A stretch of DNA of 64,000 bases, taken from positions 1,426,001-1,490,000 of the forward strand of contig NZ_CP060707.1 in NCBI RefSeq assembly GCF_003048675.2, in the 5' to 3' direction. The stretch comes from Campylobacter concisus. Lineage in GTDB: Bacteria; Campylobacterota; Campylobacteria; Campylobacterales; Campylobacteraceae. The position numbers and the translations under genes are program-made. Shown here piece by piece: positions 26,683 through 34,953 of this stretch (position 1 is its first letter; each line of letters opens with the position of its first letter). Under the pieces are notes generated by a model that had not been told where the DNA came from, ran no database searches, and saw only the letters and a program-made list of their open reading frames with translations.

Positions 26683-27717
26683 TTACTCCATATTTTTTAA
26701 AATTTTTACTACATTTTTACTGCTGCCATGCCCTAAGTAAGCCCTTAGCTCATCGCAGCCTTTTAAAAATTTTTGCCTATCACAGCTCTCATAAGCTTTT
26801 AGCAAATTTTCAGCCGTTGCAAACTCTTGGATAAATTCCTCATGAAGCGGCTCTTTGCCCATGAAGTCAAACATTATATTTGCAAGTCCCGCGTGCTTGA
26901 TCTTTACAAATTTTCTAGCGATGAAAACATCTATCGCTTTTGCCTTGTATGCTAGCGCAAATGGCGTGCCAATGAGCGCTGCTTCAAGCGTAGCCGTGCC
27001 AGAGCATACAAAGGCAAAGTCGCTCTCATACAAGGCTTCAGGCGTGTTTGAGACGACCTCAAAATCGCTCACATCGCCATAAATTTCACCCACTTTATCA
27101 AGCAAAAATGGTGGCACGACAAGCAGCCTCTTGGCATCTATTTTTTTAGTAAGCTCTCTATAAACTGGCATCAGCCTTGAAATCTCTGATCTTCTTGAGC
27201 CTGGCAAAAACGCCACTTTGCCGCTGCTACTTAGACTAGTTTTTTTAAGCTTTATCTCATCCATCAAAGGATGTCCCACGTAGGTCGAGCGGCTATAAAA
27301 TTTCGCATCAAATGGCAGGATCGAAGCAAGATTGTCACAATACCTCTCCACAACGCTCACTCTTTTTGGCTTCCACGCCCAAACTTGAGGCAAGATGTAG
27401 TATGTCACGGCTGCTTTTGCGCCGGCCTCTTTTATCGCCTTTGCAAGCGGCAGGTTAAAGGCTGGACTGTCGATTAGCAGCACCGCATCAGCCTCTTTTG
27501 CCATCTGACTCATCACTTTCATCGCCTTTTTTGCTTTAAAGATGAGCGGCAAAACCTCGACAAAGCCCATCGCTGAAAACTCGCTACTTTTCATATATGG
27601 CGTGCCAAGCTCTTCGCTAAAAATTCCCATTAGCTCAAATTCGCCCTCGAAATTTCTCAAAATTTCTTTTAAATGCAAATTTGCCGATGGCTCAAGAGCG
27701 GAGACTAAAATTTTCAT
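26683..27717 (-). CDS. lpxB: Lipid-A-disaccharide synthase
   Basis: 344 residues of family GT19. It has ILVSALEPSANLHLKEI at the N-terminus, VLLIDSPAFNLPLAKA, LPQVWAWKPKRV, FLPGSRRSEISRLMPVY and VCSGTATLEAALIG. It joins UDP-diacylglucosamine and lipid X to the lipid A disaccharide backbone. It is divergent from surE with its own TATAAT promoter and heads the chain lpxB-greA-lpxH-cheV-cheA-cheW-serB-tal-pilT. Confidence 0.95.
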   Translation of the reverse strand: MKILVSALEPSANLHLKEILRNFEGEFELMGIFSEELGTPYMKSSEFSAMGFVEVLPLIFKAKKAMKVMSQMAKEADAVLLIDSPAFNLPLAKAIKEAGAKAAVTYYILPQVWAWKPKRVSVVERYCDNLASILPFDAKFYSRSTYVGHPLMDEIKLKKTSLSSSGKVAFLPGSRRSEISRLMPVYRELTKKIDAKRLLVVPPFLLDKVGEIYGDVSDFEVVSNTPEALYESDFAFVCSGTATLEAALIGTPFALAYKAKAIDVFIARKFVKIKHAGLANIMFDFMGKEPLHEEFIQEFATAENLLKAYESCDRQKFLKGCDELRAYLGHGSSKNVVKILKNME

Positions 27718-27750
27718 TTACACACTTTCATCAGGTCTTTTTTTGGGGGC

Positions 27751-27756
27751 ATTATA
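27751..27756 (-). promoter_or_regulatory. -10 box of lpxB promoter
   Basis: A perfect TATAAT on the minus strand, preceded by ATTTTTGCG, lies 34 bp before the lpxB ATG in the 102-bp divergent gap with surE. Confidence 0.65.
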
Positions 27757-27788
27757 CGCAAAAATTCTTTAAAATTTTAAGAAAGCTG

Positions 27789-27797
27789 TGATAAAAT
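27789..27797 (+). promoter_or_regulatory. Extended -10 promoter of surE-tcdA
   Basis: TGATAAAAT lies 23 bp upstream of the surE TTG start, followed by the ribosome-binding site AAAGGA. Its start point and the lpxB -10 are about 40 bp apart, so the divergent promoters are close neighbours. Confidence 0.55.
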
Positions 27798-27819
27798 CCA
27801 ACCCTTTAAAGGATAAAAT

Positions 27820-28596
27820 TTGAAAGAAATTTTGATAACAAATGACGATGGATTTGAAGCGACTGGCCTGCTTGCCTTAAAAGAAGCTTTAAGCGAGCTA
27901 GATGGTGTAAATGTCACGATCGTAGCTCCAAGCTCTGAAAAATCAGCCTGCGCTCACTCGCTAACTCTCACAAGGCCACTTAGATTTATAGAACTTGATG
28001 ATAACTTTTTTAAACTTGACGACGCAACGCCCAGCGACTGCGTATATCTCGCACTTCACGCACTTTATAATAAAAAGCCAGATCTGGTGATAAGTGGCAT
28101 AAATCACGGGGCAAATTTAGGCGAGGACATCACCTACTCTGGCACGTGTGGAGCGGCGATGGAGGGCGTTTTACAGGGCATTAGAAGCATCGCTTTTTCG
28201 CAGTTTTATGAAAACAACTCACTGAATGAACTTGGCTTTGAGCTAGCAAAAGAGGTGGTGAAATTTATCACTCCAAAGGTGCTAAATGATGAAATTTCGC
28301 TAAATCCAAGGGAATTTCTAAACGTAAATATCCCAGCTAGAACTAGCAAAAATTTCAAAGGTTATGCCGTCGTGCCAGCTGGCAGACGCACCTACGCCAC
28401 GCACGCCACGCTTAATCGCAATCCAAGAGGCATCGAGTACTACTGGCTTGGAAATGCCGCACTTGAATACGAAAAAGGCGAGCCAAGCGACATCAGCAAG
28501 GTAAATGAGGGCTTTGCCACGATAACGCCCATAAAACTAAATATGACCTCATACGAGAGTTTGGAGAGTCTAAAAGGGAATTTTGATGCAAAATGA
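27820..28596 (+). CDS. surE: 5'-nucleotidase SurE
   Basis: 258 residues from a TTG start with AAAGGA 8 bp upstream. SurE signatures: ILITNDDGFEATGLLAL (metal Asp pair DD), VVAPSSEKSACAHSLT, VISGINHGANLGEDITYSGT with the metal Asn. It dephosphorylates nucleoside monophosphates and is linked to stationary-phase survival. Its 3' end overlaps tcdA by 11 bp. Confidence 0.95.
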   Translation: MKEILITNDDGFEATGLLALKEALSELDGVNVTIVAPSSEKSACAHSLTLTRPLRFIELDDNFFKLDDATPSDCVYLALHALYNKKPDLVISGINHGANLGEDITYSGTCGAAMEGVLQGIRSIAFSQFYENNSLNELGFELAKEVVKFITPKVLNDEISLNPREFLNVNIPARTSKNFKGYAVVPAGRRTYATHATLNRNPRGIEYYWLGNAALEYEKGEPSDISKVNEGFATITPIKLNMTSYESLESLKGNFDAK

Positions 28597-29233
28597 TAGA
28601 TTTACAAGGATAAGATGGCTATTTGGCGAGGATGGTTTTAGCAAGCTTCAAAGCGCAAAAGTGCTAGTTTGCGGAGCTGGAGGCGTTGGCGGGATGTGCG
28701 TGGATGCGCTTGCTAGAAGCGGAGTCGGGAGCATCACTCTAATCGATAAAGACATCTTTGACGTGACAAATCAAAACCGCCAAATTTACAGCGAAAATGT
28801 AGGCGGCGTAAAAGTGGAGGAGTTTGCCAAAATTTATCCTTGCGTCACGCCTATGCAGACGTTCATCACACCTGAGTTTGTTGCTGGATTTGACTTTAGT
28901 AAATTTGACGTGGTGATTGATGCGATTGATGATATCACCGCCAAGATCGCCCTTGCAAATGCGGTAGATCCTAGCAAATTTATAGCCTCGATGGGTGGGG
29001 CAAAAAGGGTTGATCCAACCAAGATAAAGGTGGCTAGCGTTTGGAAAACATCGGTCGATCCACTAGCTAGAAAATATAGATATGAGCTTAAAAAATCAGG
29101 CTTTAGCGGTAAATTTGACGTGGTCTTTTCAACAGAAGAGCCGCTTTGCAAACCACTTGGAAGCTTCATGGGCGTGACTGCCTGCTTTGGGCTAAATTTA
29201 GCCTCGCTAGCTATTAAAAAGATAGTTGGATAG
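28586..29233 (+). CDS. tcdA: tRNA threonylcarbamoyladenosine dehydratase (TcdA/CsdL family)
   Basis: 215 residues from the ATG at 28586; the upstream in-frame TTG at 28583 is less likely given AAAAGGGA spacing. An E1-like ATP-binding fold: RIRWLFGEDGFSKLQ, VLVCGAGGVGGMCVDALARSG, LIDKDIFDVTNQNRQ and VVIDAIDDITAK. This wording is typical of TcdA, which cyclises t6A37 in tRNA to ct6A, rather than of MoeB or ThiF. It is slightly shorter than E. coli TcdA (268), as in other Campylobacters. A decayed partial copy seems to lie directly downstream. Confidence 0.82.
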   Translation: MQNDRFTRIRWLFGEDGFSKLQSAKVLVCGAGGVGGMCVDALARSGVGSITLIDKDIFDVTNQNRQIYSENVGGVKVEEFAKIYPCVTPMQTFITPEFVAGFDFSKFDVVIDAIDDITAKIALANAVDPSKFIASMGGAKRVDPTKIKVASVWKTSVDPLARKYRYELKKSGFSGKFDVVFSTEEPLCKPLGSFMGVTACFGLNLASLAIKKIVG

Positions 29234-29268
29234 TAGGTCCAAATTTATAACAAATTTTGAAATTAGAA

Positions 29269-29468
29269 CTAGCTATCGCGGTTTTAAATTTAGTGGTCTG
29301 CCTACGGAGCAAAAGAGTTAATCCCAACTAAGACGACATTAAAGTGGCACTAAAACACTGCATGCAATTAAAAGCTCCTGTCAAATTTTAAAATTTATGA
29401 ACGAGCATATCACGCTTCTAAATTTAGTGGCAAATGACTATGAGCCCTAAATTTAGTAAGTTGCTAAG
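29269..29468 (+). pseudogene. Probable decayed fragment of a second tcdA 3' region
   Basis: The stretch 29306-29349 aligns with tcdA 28996-29034: GCAAAAGAGTTAATCCCAAC against GCAAAAAGGGTTGATCCAAC, then AAG and TAAAG/TGGC. Read in one frame it gives KRVNP and IKVA, as in tcdA KRVDP and IKVA, but with stops and indels. Weaker matches extend upstream (GCGGT, AAATTTA) and downstream (CTAAATTTAG..GCTA). I read it as a remnant of a duplicated or replaced tcdA allele. No intact frame remains. Confidence 0.4.
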
Positions 29469-29501
29469 GCGAGTGAGTAAAGTTTTAAAATTTGCAAAAT
29501 A
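29469..29501 (+). repeat. 33-nt repeat A, copy 1
   Basis: Begins GCGAGTGAGTAAAG and ends TTTGCAAAATA. It matches 29616-29648 with three differences. It precedes 89-bp repeat B copy 1 by 25 bp. Confidence 0.65.
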
Positions 29502-29526
29502 ACTTTATCAGTCTAGATAAGTGTCA

Positions 29527-29615
29527 GCAAATTTTAAAATTTCAAGAGCGAGTAATTTCGGCTCTAAAATTTGAGCTAAGCTGCAAGCGAAGCCAAATTT
29601 TAGTAGTCAATTCTT
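29527..29615 (+). repeat. 89-bp direct repeat B, copy 1
   Basis: Identical to 29837-29925 at 85 of 89 positions, without indels, 310 bp apart. It contains a 40-nt imperfect palindrome (29564-29603) with arms CTAAAATTTG and CAAATTTTAG and an inner GCT/AGC and GC/GC stem. Two of the four differences fall in the apical loop (TGCAA against GGTAA), leaving the stem intact. Confidence 0.8.
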
Positions 29616-29648
29616 GCGAGTGAGTGAAAGTTTAAAATTTGCAAAATA
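29616..29648 (+). repeat. 33-nt repeat A, copy 2
   Basis: Directly abuts the end of repeat B copy 1, begins GCGAGTGAGTGAAAG, and matches copy 1 at 30 of 33 positions. After repeat B copy 2 the corresponding sequence is recognisable but degraded. Confidence 0.65.
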
Positions 29649-29702
29649 GTAAATTTCTATTTTTTGAAATCTAGGCTTTAAATTTATAAACTCTTTTATT
29701 CA

Positions 29703-29753
29703 AAAGGGAGACAAGGGGACTTGAATTACGAAGCCGTCCCCTTATCTCCCTTT
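29703..29753. repeat. Long inverted repeat, 18-bp arms, strong hairpin
   Basis: Arms AAAGGGAGACAAGGGGAC (29703-29720) and GTCCCCTTATCTCCCTTT (29736-29753) pair at 17 of 18 positions around a 15-nt loop. It is unusually G/C-rich for this region. No T-run follows on either strand, so it is not a standard intrinsic terminator. Confidence 0.8.
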
Positions 29754-29803
29754 AGATCCCACAATCCCCTCGCACGTTAGAGGTGCATGCCTAAGCGCTG
29801 GCA

Positions 29804-29828
29804 CACTGCATGCGTTTGCATGTCAGTG
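29804..29828. repeat. Small hairpin CACTGCATGC / GCATGTCAGTG
   Basis: Ten base pairs with one bulged T and a 4-nt loop (GTTT), directly upstream of repeat B copy 2. The left arm CACTGCATGC also occurs at 29356-29365, near the tcdA remnant. Confidence 0.55.
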
Positions 29829-29836
29829 GGCGTCAG

Positions 29837-29925
29837 GCAAATTTTAAAATTTCATGAGCGAGTAATTTCGGCTCTAAAATTTGAGCTAAGCGGTAAGCGA
29901 AGCCAAATTTTAGTAGTTAATTCTT
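29837..29925 (+). repeat. 89-bp direct repeat B, copy 2
   Basis: Second copy of the 29527-29615 repeat (four substitutions, no indels). The internal 40-nt palindrome lies at 29874-29913. Confidence 0.8.
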
Positions 29926-29986
29926 AGTGGTGGAAAGTTTTGAAATTTGAAAAACGCAGTAAATTTAAAGAGTAGCTAAATTTAAA

Positions 29987-30017
29987 TTAGCCAGCTGCAA
30001 ATTTAGCAGCCAGCTAA
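29987..30017 (-). terminator. Probable terminator of leuA
   Basis: Starting 4 bp after the leuA TAA on the minus strand, TTAGCTGGCTGC and GCAGCTGGCTAA form a 12-bp stem with two central mismatches and a 7-nt loop, followed by TTTAAATTT. The stem is good but the T-run is interrupted. Confidence 0.5.
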
Positions 30018-30021
30018 AATT

Positions 30022-31536
30022 TTAGTTTTTATGGATGCGAAGGTAGCTGTTTAGTGCGCCGACATAGGCCTTAGCGCTTGCCATCATCGTATCGATATCA
30101 AGTCCGTGACCCATTACGGCTGTCTTACCCTCAAACTCGACTTTTACATCGACCTTTGCAAGAGCGTCTTTGCCTTGAGAAACAGCTGTGACCTTGTAGT
30201 CTTTTAGCGTGCCACTAATGCCACTAATGCGATCAACTACCTTAAATATCGCATCTGCTGTGCCATTGCCAAGGGCTGAGTCGCTAACGATCTCGCCATT
30301 ATGCCTGATGCTCATAGAAGCACTTGCTAAGCTGCCACCGCTACTTTGAAGCAAGTCTGTGATCTCGTAAGCTTGTGGAATCTTGGTGATCTCCTCTGCC
30401 ACAAGCGCCCTGATATCGTCGTCAAATATCTCTTTTTTCTTATCCGCCAAGTCTTTAAATTTCTCAAACGCCTTATTAAGCGCCTCGCTATCAAGGTCAA
30501 ATCCAAGGCTAGCAAGCTTATCTTTAAACGCATGGCGGCCGCTGTGCTTGCCAAGAACGAGCGAGTTTTTCTCTAAGCCGATGCTCTCAGCGCTGATGAT
30601 CTCATAAGTCTCTTTGTGTTTTAGCACACCATCTTGGTGAATGCCACTTTCGTGCGCAAAGGCGTTTTTGCCAACGATTGCTTTATTTGGCTGTGGTTCG
30701 ATGCCTGTGATGCTAGCGATCAGCCTTGAAGTTGGATAAATTTCTTTTGAGATGATGCCTGTGTAAAGTGGTGCAAAGACGTCCTGGCGAGTTTTTATAG
30801 CCATCACGATCTCTTCAAGCGCAGCATTTCCAGCGCGCTCACCTATGCCATTTATCGTGCCCTCAACCTGCCTTGCACCAGCTTTTATGGCGGCTAGCGA
30901 ATTTGCCGTAGCCATGCCTAGATCGTTGTGGTTATGCACCGAAACTACCGCTCTATCGCCTATAAATTTTACTATTTCGCTAATGCGAGCTGTGATCTCC
31001 TCTGGATACAAGTAGCCAACCGTATCTGGGATGTTTATGGTTTTTGCCCCTGCGTTTATCGCTGCGTCGCAAATTTCTTTTAAAAAGCTCATCTCGCTTC
31101 TGCATGCATCCTCGCAGCTAAATTCAACGTCATCGCAAAATGTTTTTGAGTATTGTACCGCCTCAACCGCACGCCTGATCACCTCGTCTGGGCTCATTTT
31201 TAACTTATATTCCATGTGTATCGGGCTTGTTGCTATGAAGGTGTGAATTCTTTTGTTTTTTGCTGGAGCTAGTGCCTCGCCAGCTGCCTTAATATCACGC
31301 TCAACTGCGCGTGCAAGCGAGCAGACAGTGATGTTTGAAGCTTGCTTTGCGATCTGATTTACCGCTTCAAAATCCCCTGGGCTAGCCGCTGCAAATCCAG
31401 CCTCCATCACATCAACACCAAGCCTTTCAAGCTGAAGTGCGATCTGTAGCTTTTCAGCTGTGTTCATAGAAGCTCCTGGGCTTTGTTCGCCATCTCTTAA
31501 AGTCGTATCAAAGATTATAATTTTATTTTTATCCAT
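30022..31536 (-). CDS. leuA: 2-isopropylmalate synthase
   Basis: 504 residues. The catalytic TIM barrel has [38 protein letters not shown] and [18 protein letters not shown] [22 protein letters not shown] is in the linker, and a C-terminal regulatory domain (about 390-504) serves leucine feedback. It condenses acetyl-CoA and 2-oxoisovalerate, committing carbon to leucine. AAAAGGA precedes the ATG. It lies 59 nt after a leucine-rich leader peptide and downstream of pssA; in the C. jejuni order as I recall it, leuA is not next to pssA. Confidence 0.96.
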   Translation of the reverse strand: MDKNKIIIFDTTLRDGEQSPGASMNTAEKLQIALQLERLGVDVMEAGFAAASPGDFEAVNQIAKQASNITVCSLARAVERDIKAAGEALAPAKNKRIHTFIATSPIHMEYKLKMSPDEVIRRAVEAVQYSKTFCDDVEFSCEDACRSEMSFLKEICDAAINAGAKTINIPDTVGYLYPEEITARISEIVKFIGDRAVVSVHNHNDLGMATANSLAAIKAGARQVEGTINGIGERAGNAALEEIVMAIKTRQDVFAPLYTGIISKEIYPTSRLIASITGIEPQPNKAIVGKNAFAHESGIHQDGVLKHKETYEIISAESIGLEKNSLVLGKHSGRHAFKDKLASLGFDLDSEALNKAFEKFKDLADKKKEIFDDDIRALVAEEITKIPQAYEITDLLQSSGGSLASASMSIRHNGEIVSDSALGNGTADAIFKVVDRISGISGTLKDYKVTAVSQGKDALAKVDVKVEFEGKTAVMGHGLDIDTMMASAKAYVGALNSYLRIHKN

Positions 31537-31593
31537 TTTTTGTCCTTTTATTATTTTTATATTTAAATTTAATGAGTTAAGTAAAGAAGAATT

Positions 31594-31609
31594 TGCTACC
31601 TAAGTAGCA
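31594..31609 (-). promoter_or_regulatory. Hairpin overlapping the end of the leuA leader peptide
   Basis: TGCTAC and GTAGCA form a perfect 6-bp stem with a 4-nt loop, covering the last Leu codon, Arg and the stop of the leader ORF. A ribosome stalled on the Leu run would prevent or alter its folding, which makes it the candidate switch element. Confidence 0.5.
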
Positions 31610-31679
31610 GCAGTAGAGAGTTTTTGATTTCGATTTTTGGTAAAAATTTACGCGATTTTATGATGCCATTTTCGCTCAT
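31596..31679 (-). CDS. Leucine-rich leader peptide upstream of leuA
   Basis: A 27-codon ORF ([19 protein letters not shown]) whose ATG overlaps the pssA stop as ATGA. It carries five consecutive leucine codons (CTA CTG CTG CTA CTT) three positions before TAG, plus one earlier Leu. The last Leu codons and the stop form the hairpin TGCTACTTAGGTAGCA. Leader peptides with runs of the end-product amino acid control biosynthetic genes by ribosome stalling. No classic terminator lies between the leader and leuA, so control may act through RNA folding near the leuA start or through a weak terminator. It is too short for ordinary gene callers. Confidence 0.7.
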   Translation of the reverse strand: MSENGIIKSRKFLPKIEIKNSLLLLLR

Positions 31680-32407
31680 TCGCTCTCCTTTTTTTTGTGA
31701 TTTTTGCTAAACATTATAGCCGCTCTAATAATACCATAAAGCATATAAACGCTCATCAAAAATGTCGCGCTCTCGTAAGGATATAGATAAAGCATAGAAA
31801 ATACAACCACGAGTGCTACTAAAATTCTTATAACATGAGTTTGTTTTAAGTTCATCTTTTTGAAGCTTGGGTAGCGGATGTTGCTAACCATCAAGATAGC
31901 CAAAACCGCTTCAAGTAGTATCAAGCACCACTCAAAGCCATATAAAAAATCATGCTTTAGATAAATACCAACCCAAAGCACTCCGATGATGGCTGCTGAT
32001 GGTATAGGAAGTCCGATAAATACATTTGGTTCGTATGTGCCGGTGGTGACGTTAAAGCGAGCAAGTCTAATAGCTCCAAAGACTACAAACATGGCTGCTA
32101 TAAGTGCGCCAAATCTGCCAAATTTTGCACCAACTGTTAGATAAAATAAAATCGCTGGAGCCACACCAAATGCAACAAGGTCCGCAAGGCTATCAAACTC
32201 CACGCCAAATTTACTTGTAGTCTTTGTAAGTCTTGCTACGCGCCCATCAAGTCCGTCTAATATCAGTGAAAGAATGATGTAAATAATAGCTTTAAAATAG
32301 TTCCCCTGAATAGATGAAATAATGCTTATAACGCCCAAAAAAGCGCTTGCTGCGGTAAATAAATTTGGCAAGATATACATTAACTGCATTTTTTGTAAGC
32401 TATTCAT
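31676..32407 (-). CDS. pssA: CDP-diacylglycerol-serine O-phosphatidyltransferase
   Basis: 243 residues from the ATG at 32407, chosen because MNSLQKMQLMYILPNLFTA is the family N-terminus, AGAGGA lies upstream, and the longer frame reads back into psd. The CDP-alcohol phosphotransferase motif is DGLDGRVAR plus GVEFDSLADL. About six to eight membrane spans follow. It makes phosphatidylserine in the inner membrane, which Psd then decarboxylates. The start is 1 bp after the psd stop, and its stop overlaps the leuA leader ATG. Confidence 0.94.
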   Translation of the reverse strand: MNSLQKMQLMYILPNLFTAASAFLGVISIISSIQGNYFKAIIYIILSLILDGLDGRVARLTKTTSKFGVEFDSLADLVAFGVAPAILFYLTVGAKFGRFGALIAAMFVVFGAIRLARFNVTTGTYEPNVFIGLPIPSAAIIGVLWVGIYLKHDFLYGFEWCLILLEAVLAILMVSNIRYPSFKKMNLKQTHVIRILVALVVVFSMLYLYPYESATFLMSVYMLYGIIRAAIMFSKNHKKKESE

Positions 32408-32408
32408 T

Positions 32409-33026
32409 TTATTTTTCCTCTTCAAAGTATCCAAGAAGTGAAGCAGCTTTAACGCTCTCGCCAACACTTACACAAATTTTAGTATCTCTTGGCAAGTATA
32501 AAATCACTTCTCCGCTTCCTAAAAAGCCAAATTTTCTAGAGGCTTTTAGACTAGTAATGTTATAAATTTCCAAACTTCTGCTAAAAACTCCAGCTATGAT
32601 CTTCATAGCAAATTTGATATTTCCTTTTTCAAAACGAATTATCGCTCTTTCGTTTAGCATCTCTGAAATTTTCATAGCCTGACATAAAAATAGTCCGTGC
32701 CTTCTTTTGATATCAACGACCTTAGCGTCACTAACTGCCCTTAGCGTGCCTACGCCAAAAAAGGGCTTTGAGATAACTATCTTAGCTACCTCTTTATCAT
32801 CAAAATTTGAAACACTGATCTCTTTTATCTTGCCATCTATAGGCGAAAGCAAGGCTAGTTTATCGTCAGTAAAAGGCTCTCTTTCAGGATCTCTAAAAAA
32901 ATAAAGAGTTAAAAGAAGTAACGCTATAAAAAATAGCGGCGCAATACCAAATAAAACAGATATAACAAATAAAATCAAAAAGAATAATATAAATTTATAC
33001 CCTGCTTTAGCGATGTAACCACTCAT
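32409..33026 (-). CDS. psd: Phosphatidylserine decarboxylase proenzyme
   Basis: 205 residues from the ATG at 33026 (one base after the ftsH stop; longer frames overlap ftsH). An N-terminal membrane segment (about 9-42) is followed by FFRDPEREPF and LLSPIDGKIKEI. The self-cleavage site is LGSG near residue 168, where Gly-Ser cleavage makes the pyruvoyl group. This is the short Psd form. It converts phosphatidylserine to phosphatidylethanolamine, the main membrane lipid. Neighbour pssA gives its substrate. Confidence 0.93.
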   Translation of the reverse strand: MSGYIAKAGYKFILFFLILFVISVLFGIAPLFFIALLLLTLYFFRDPEREPFTDDKLALLSPIDGKIKEISVSNFDDKEVAKIVISKPFFGVGTLRAVSDAKVVDIKRRHGLFLCQAMKISEMLNERAIIRFEKGNIKFAMKIIAGVFSRSLEIYNITSLKASRKFGFLGSGEVILYLPRDTKICVSVGESVKAASLLGYFEEEK

Positions 33027-33027
33027 T

Positions 33028-34953
33028 TTATTCCTCTTTTTTGCCTTTTTCCTCTTCTTCAAGCTCTACAAGCCTGCTTTCAAGACCATTTTCTTCTTCG
33101 TAGTTTTTGATGATCTCTCTAACTCTTTTCCCCTCGATAGTCTCTTCTTCATAAAGTGCCGAAACCATGTTTTCAATGGCACCTTTATAAATTTCAAGAA
33201 GACCAAGCACAGCTGTATATCTCTCATGAAGAAGCGCTTTTACAAATTCATCGACTTTTTCGGCCATTTTGTCACTATAGTCTTTTATGCTTTGTCCACC
33301 ATTTAAAAATGTCGCGCGTTGCTTTTCAAGCACCATAAGACCGGCAACATCGCTCATACCATACATACTAACCATAGCTTTTATGATATCAGTTGCACGT
33401 TCTAGGTCATTACTAGCTCCAGTTGATATCTCTTTTATAAAGACCTCTTCAGCAGCCCTACCAGCCAAAAGAACATCGACTTCTGCAAGTAGTTCATGCT
33501 TTTGCATCATAAATTTATTCTCTTCAGGTGTATTTAGCGTATAGCCAAGCGCTGCAAGACCGCGTGGCACGACTGAGACTTTTGTCACTCTTTTTGCACC
33601 TTTTGTTAGCTCAGCTACCAAGGCATGGCCGCTTTCATGGTAAGTGACTATCTTTTTCTCTTTTGGATTTACGCGGCGTGATTTTTTCTCTAAACCAGCT
33701 ATCGATCTCTCGACAGCCTCCACTAGATCAGCCTGCTCAACAAAAGTCTTTGACTTACGTCCTGCAAGAAGAGCTGCCTCGTTTATGATATTTTCAAGAT
33801 CAGCCCCTGCTAAACCAGTAGTAAGCCTTGCGATATCTTCGATATTAACGTCTTTGCCGATCTTTACATCTTTCATATGAACTTTTAAAATGTCGCAACG
33901 TCCCTTAAAATCAGGCTTATCAACAAGCACTTGCCTATCAAATCTACCCGGTCTTAAAAGCGCAGCATCCAAAACCTCAGGTCTGTTTGTAGCTGCTATA
34001 ACAATAACTGGTGACTTATCCGCATCAAAGCCGTCCATCTCAGAAAGAAGCTGATTTAGTGTCTGCTCTCTCTCATCATTTCCTCCCATGGGACCAGAAT
34101 TTCTGCTCTTACCGATCGCATCGATCTCATCTATAAAGACGATCGCTGGAGCCTCTTTTTTGGCATTTTCAAAAAGGTCTCTAACCCTACTTGCACCAAC
34201 TCCAACAAACATCTCTATAAAACTTGATGCTGACATAGAGAAAAATGGCACACTAGCCTCGCCTGCAACTGCCCTAGCAAGAAGTGTTTTACCAGTGCCT
34301 GGAGGGCCAACTAGCAAAATACCTTTTGGAATTTTAGCTCCAAGTCTTAGGTATTTATCTGGGCTTTTTAGATAGTCAACTATCTCTTGAACCTCTTCTT
34401 TCGCCTCTTCAACGCCTGCAACGTCGTCAAATTTAACTTTTGGCTTTTCAGAATTTATAAGTTTTTTCGCACTTCCTATGCCAAGTATGCCACCGCCGAT
34501 ATTCTTTTGCATACGACTAGCGATAAACATCCAAATAGCAAAAAATATAAATACCGGTATGATCCATGAAAATATAAGATCTCCAAACCAGTTATTTTCG
34601 CTATAAACACTGTAAGTTATGCCGTTTTGCTCAAGTATGCCAATGAGCGTTGGATCATTTATGCGCTTTGCGAGGTAGATGGTTTTGTCATTACCAACGC
34701 CTTTTATCGTGGTTTCAGATATCGCAACTTCATTTAATTGCTTATTCTTTAGCATATCCTTAAATTCAGAATAAGCTATCATTTTGCTTTGAGCGTTACT
34801 ACCAAGCCCAAAAGTACCGCCTAGTCCGTCACCACTAAAGCTTCTAAAAGCTAGAACTATAACTATCGCAAAAATAGCAAAGATAAAGATGGGATTTTTG
34901 TTGAAAAACCCGTTATTATCGCCATTATTTTGGTTATTATTTTGATTATTCAT
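33028..34953 (-). CDS. ftsH: ATP-dependent zinc metalloprotease FtsH
   Basis: 641 residues from the ATG at 34953 (AAGGA upstream; [10 protein letters not shown] start). Order: Asn-rich N-terminus, first membrane span (~20-38), periplasmic domain, second span (~125-145), AAA+ module with [18 protein letters not shown] and [33 protein letters not shown], and zinc site HESGH. A membrane-anchored hexamer, it degrades misfolded membrane and regulatory proteins. It overlaps prmA by 8 bp. Confidence 0.96.
   Translation of the reverse strand: MNNQNNNQNNGDNNGFFNKNPIFIFAIFAIVIVLAFRSFSGDGLGGTFGLGSNAQSKMIAYSEFKDMLKNKQLNEVAISETTIKGVGNDKTIYLAKRINDPTLIGILEQNGITYSVYSENNWFGDLIFSWIIPVFIFFAIWMFIASRMQKNIGGGILGIGSAKKLINSEKPKVKFDDVAGVEEAKEEVQEIVDYLKSPDKYLRLGAKIPKGILLVGPPGTGKTLLARAVAGEASVPFFSMSASSFIEMFVGVGASRVRDLFENAKKEAPAIVFIDEIDAIGKSRNSGPMGGNDEREQTLNQLLSEMDGFDADKSPVIVIAATNRPEVLDAALLRPGRFDRQVLVDKPDFKGRCDILKVHMKDVKIGKDVNIEDIARLTTGLAGADLENIINEAALLAGRKSKTFVEQADLVEAVERSIAGLEKKSRRVNPKEKKIVTYHESGHALVAELTKGAKRVTKVSVVPRGLAALGYTLNTPEENKFMMQKHELLAEVDVLLAGRAAEEVFIKEISTGASNDLERATDIIKAMVSMYGMSDVAGLMVLEKQRATFLNGGQSIKDYSDKMAEKVDEFVKALLHERYTAVLGLLEIYKGAIENMVSALYEEETIEGKRVREIIKNYEEENGLESRLVELEEEEKGKKEE

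Larger units (their letters stand above)
29234..30021. other. 788-bp gene-free region between convergent tcdA and leuA
   Basis: No open reading frame of convincing length or composition is present in any frame. The region holds a tcdA-like remnant (29269-29468), short and long direct repeats, a 33-nt element in two copies, one very strong hairpin, a second imperfect hairpin and the probable leuA terminator. The neighbouring genes converge here, so promoters are not expected. The density of paired structure suggests repeat-element or transcript-end function rather than random spacer. Confidence 0.7.

Noticed and set aside
29234..30021. Possible small protein genes in the large intergenic region
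   Set aside because: All six frames are broken by frequent stops, and the repeats and hairpins explain the sequence better than coding does.
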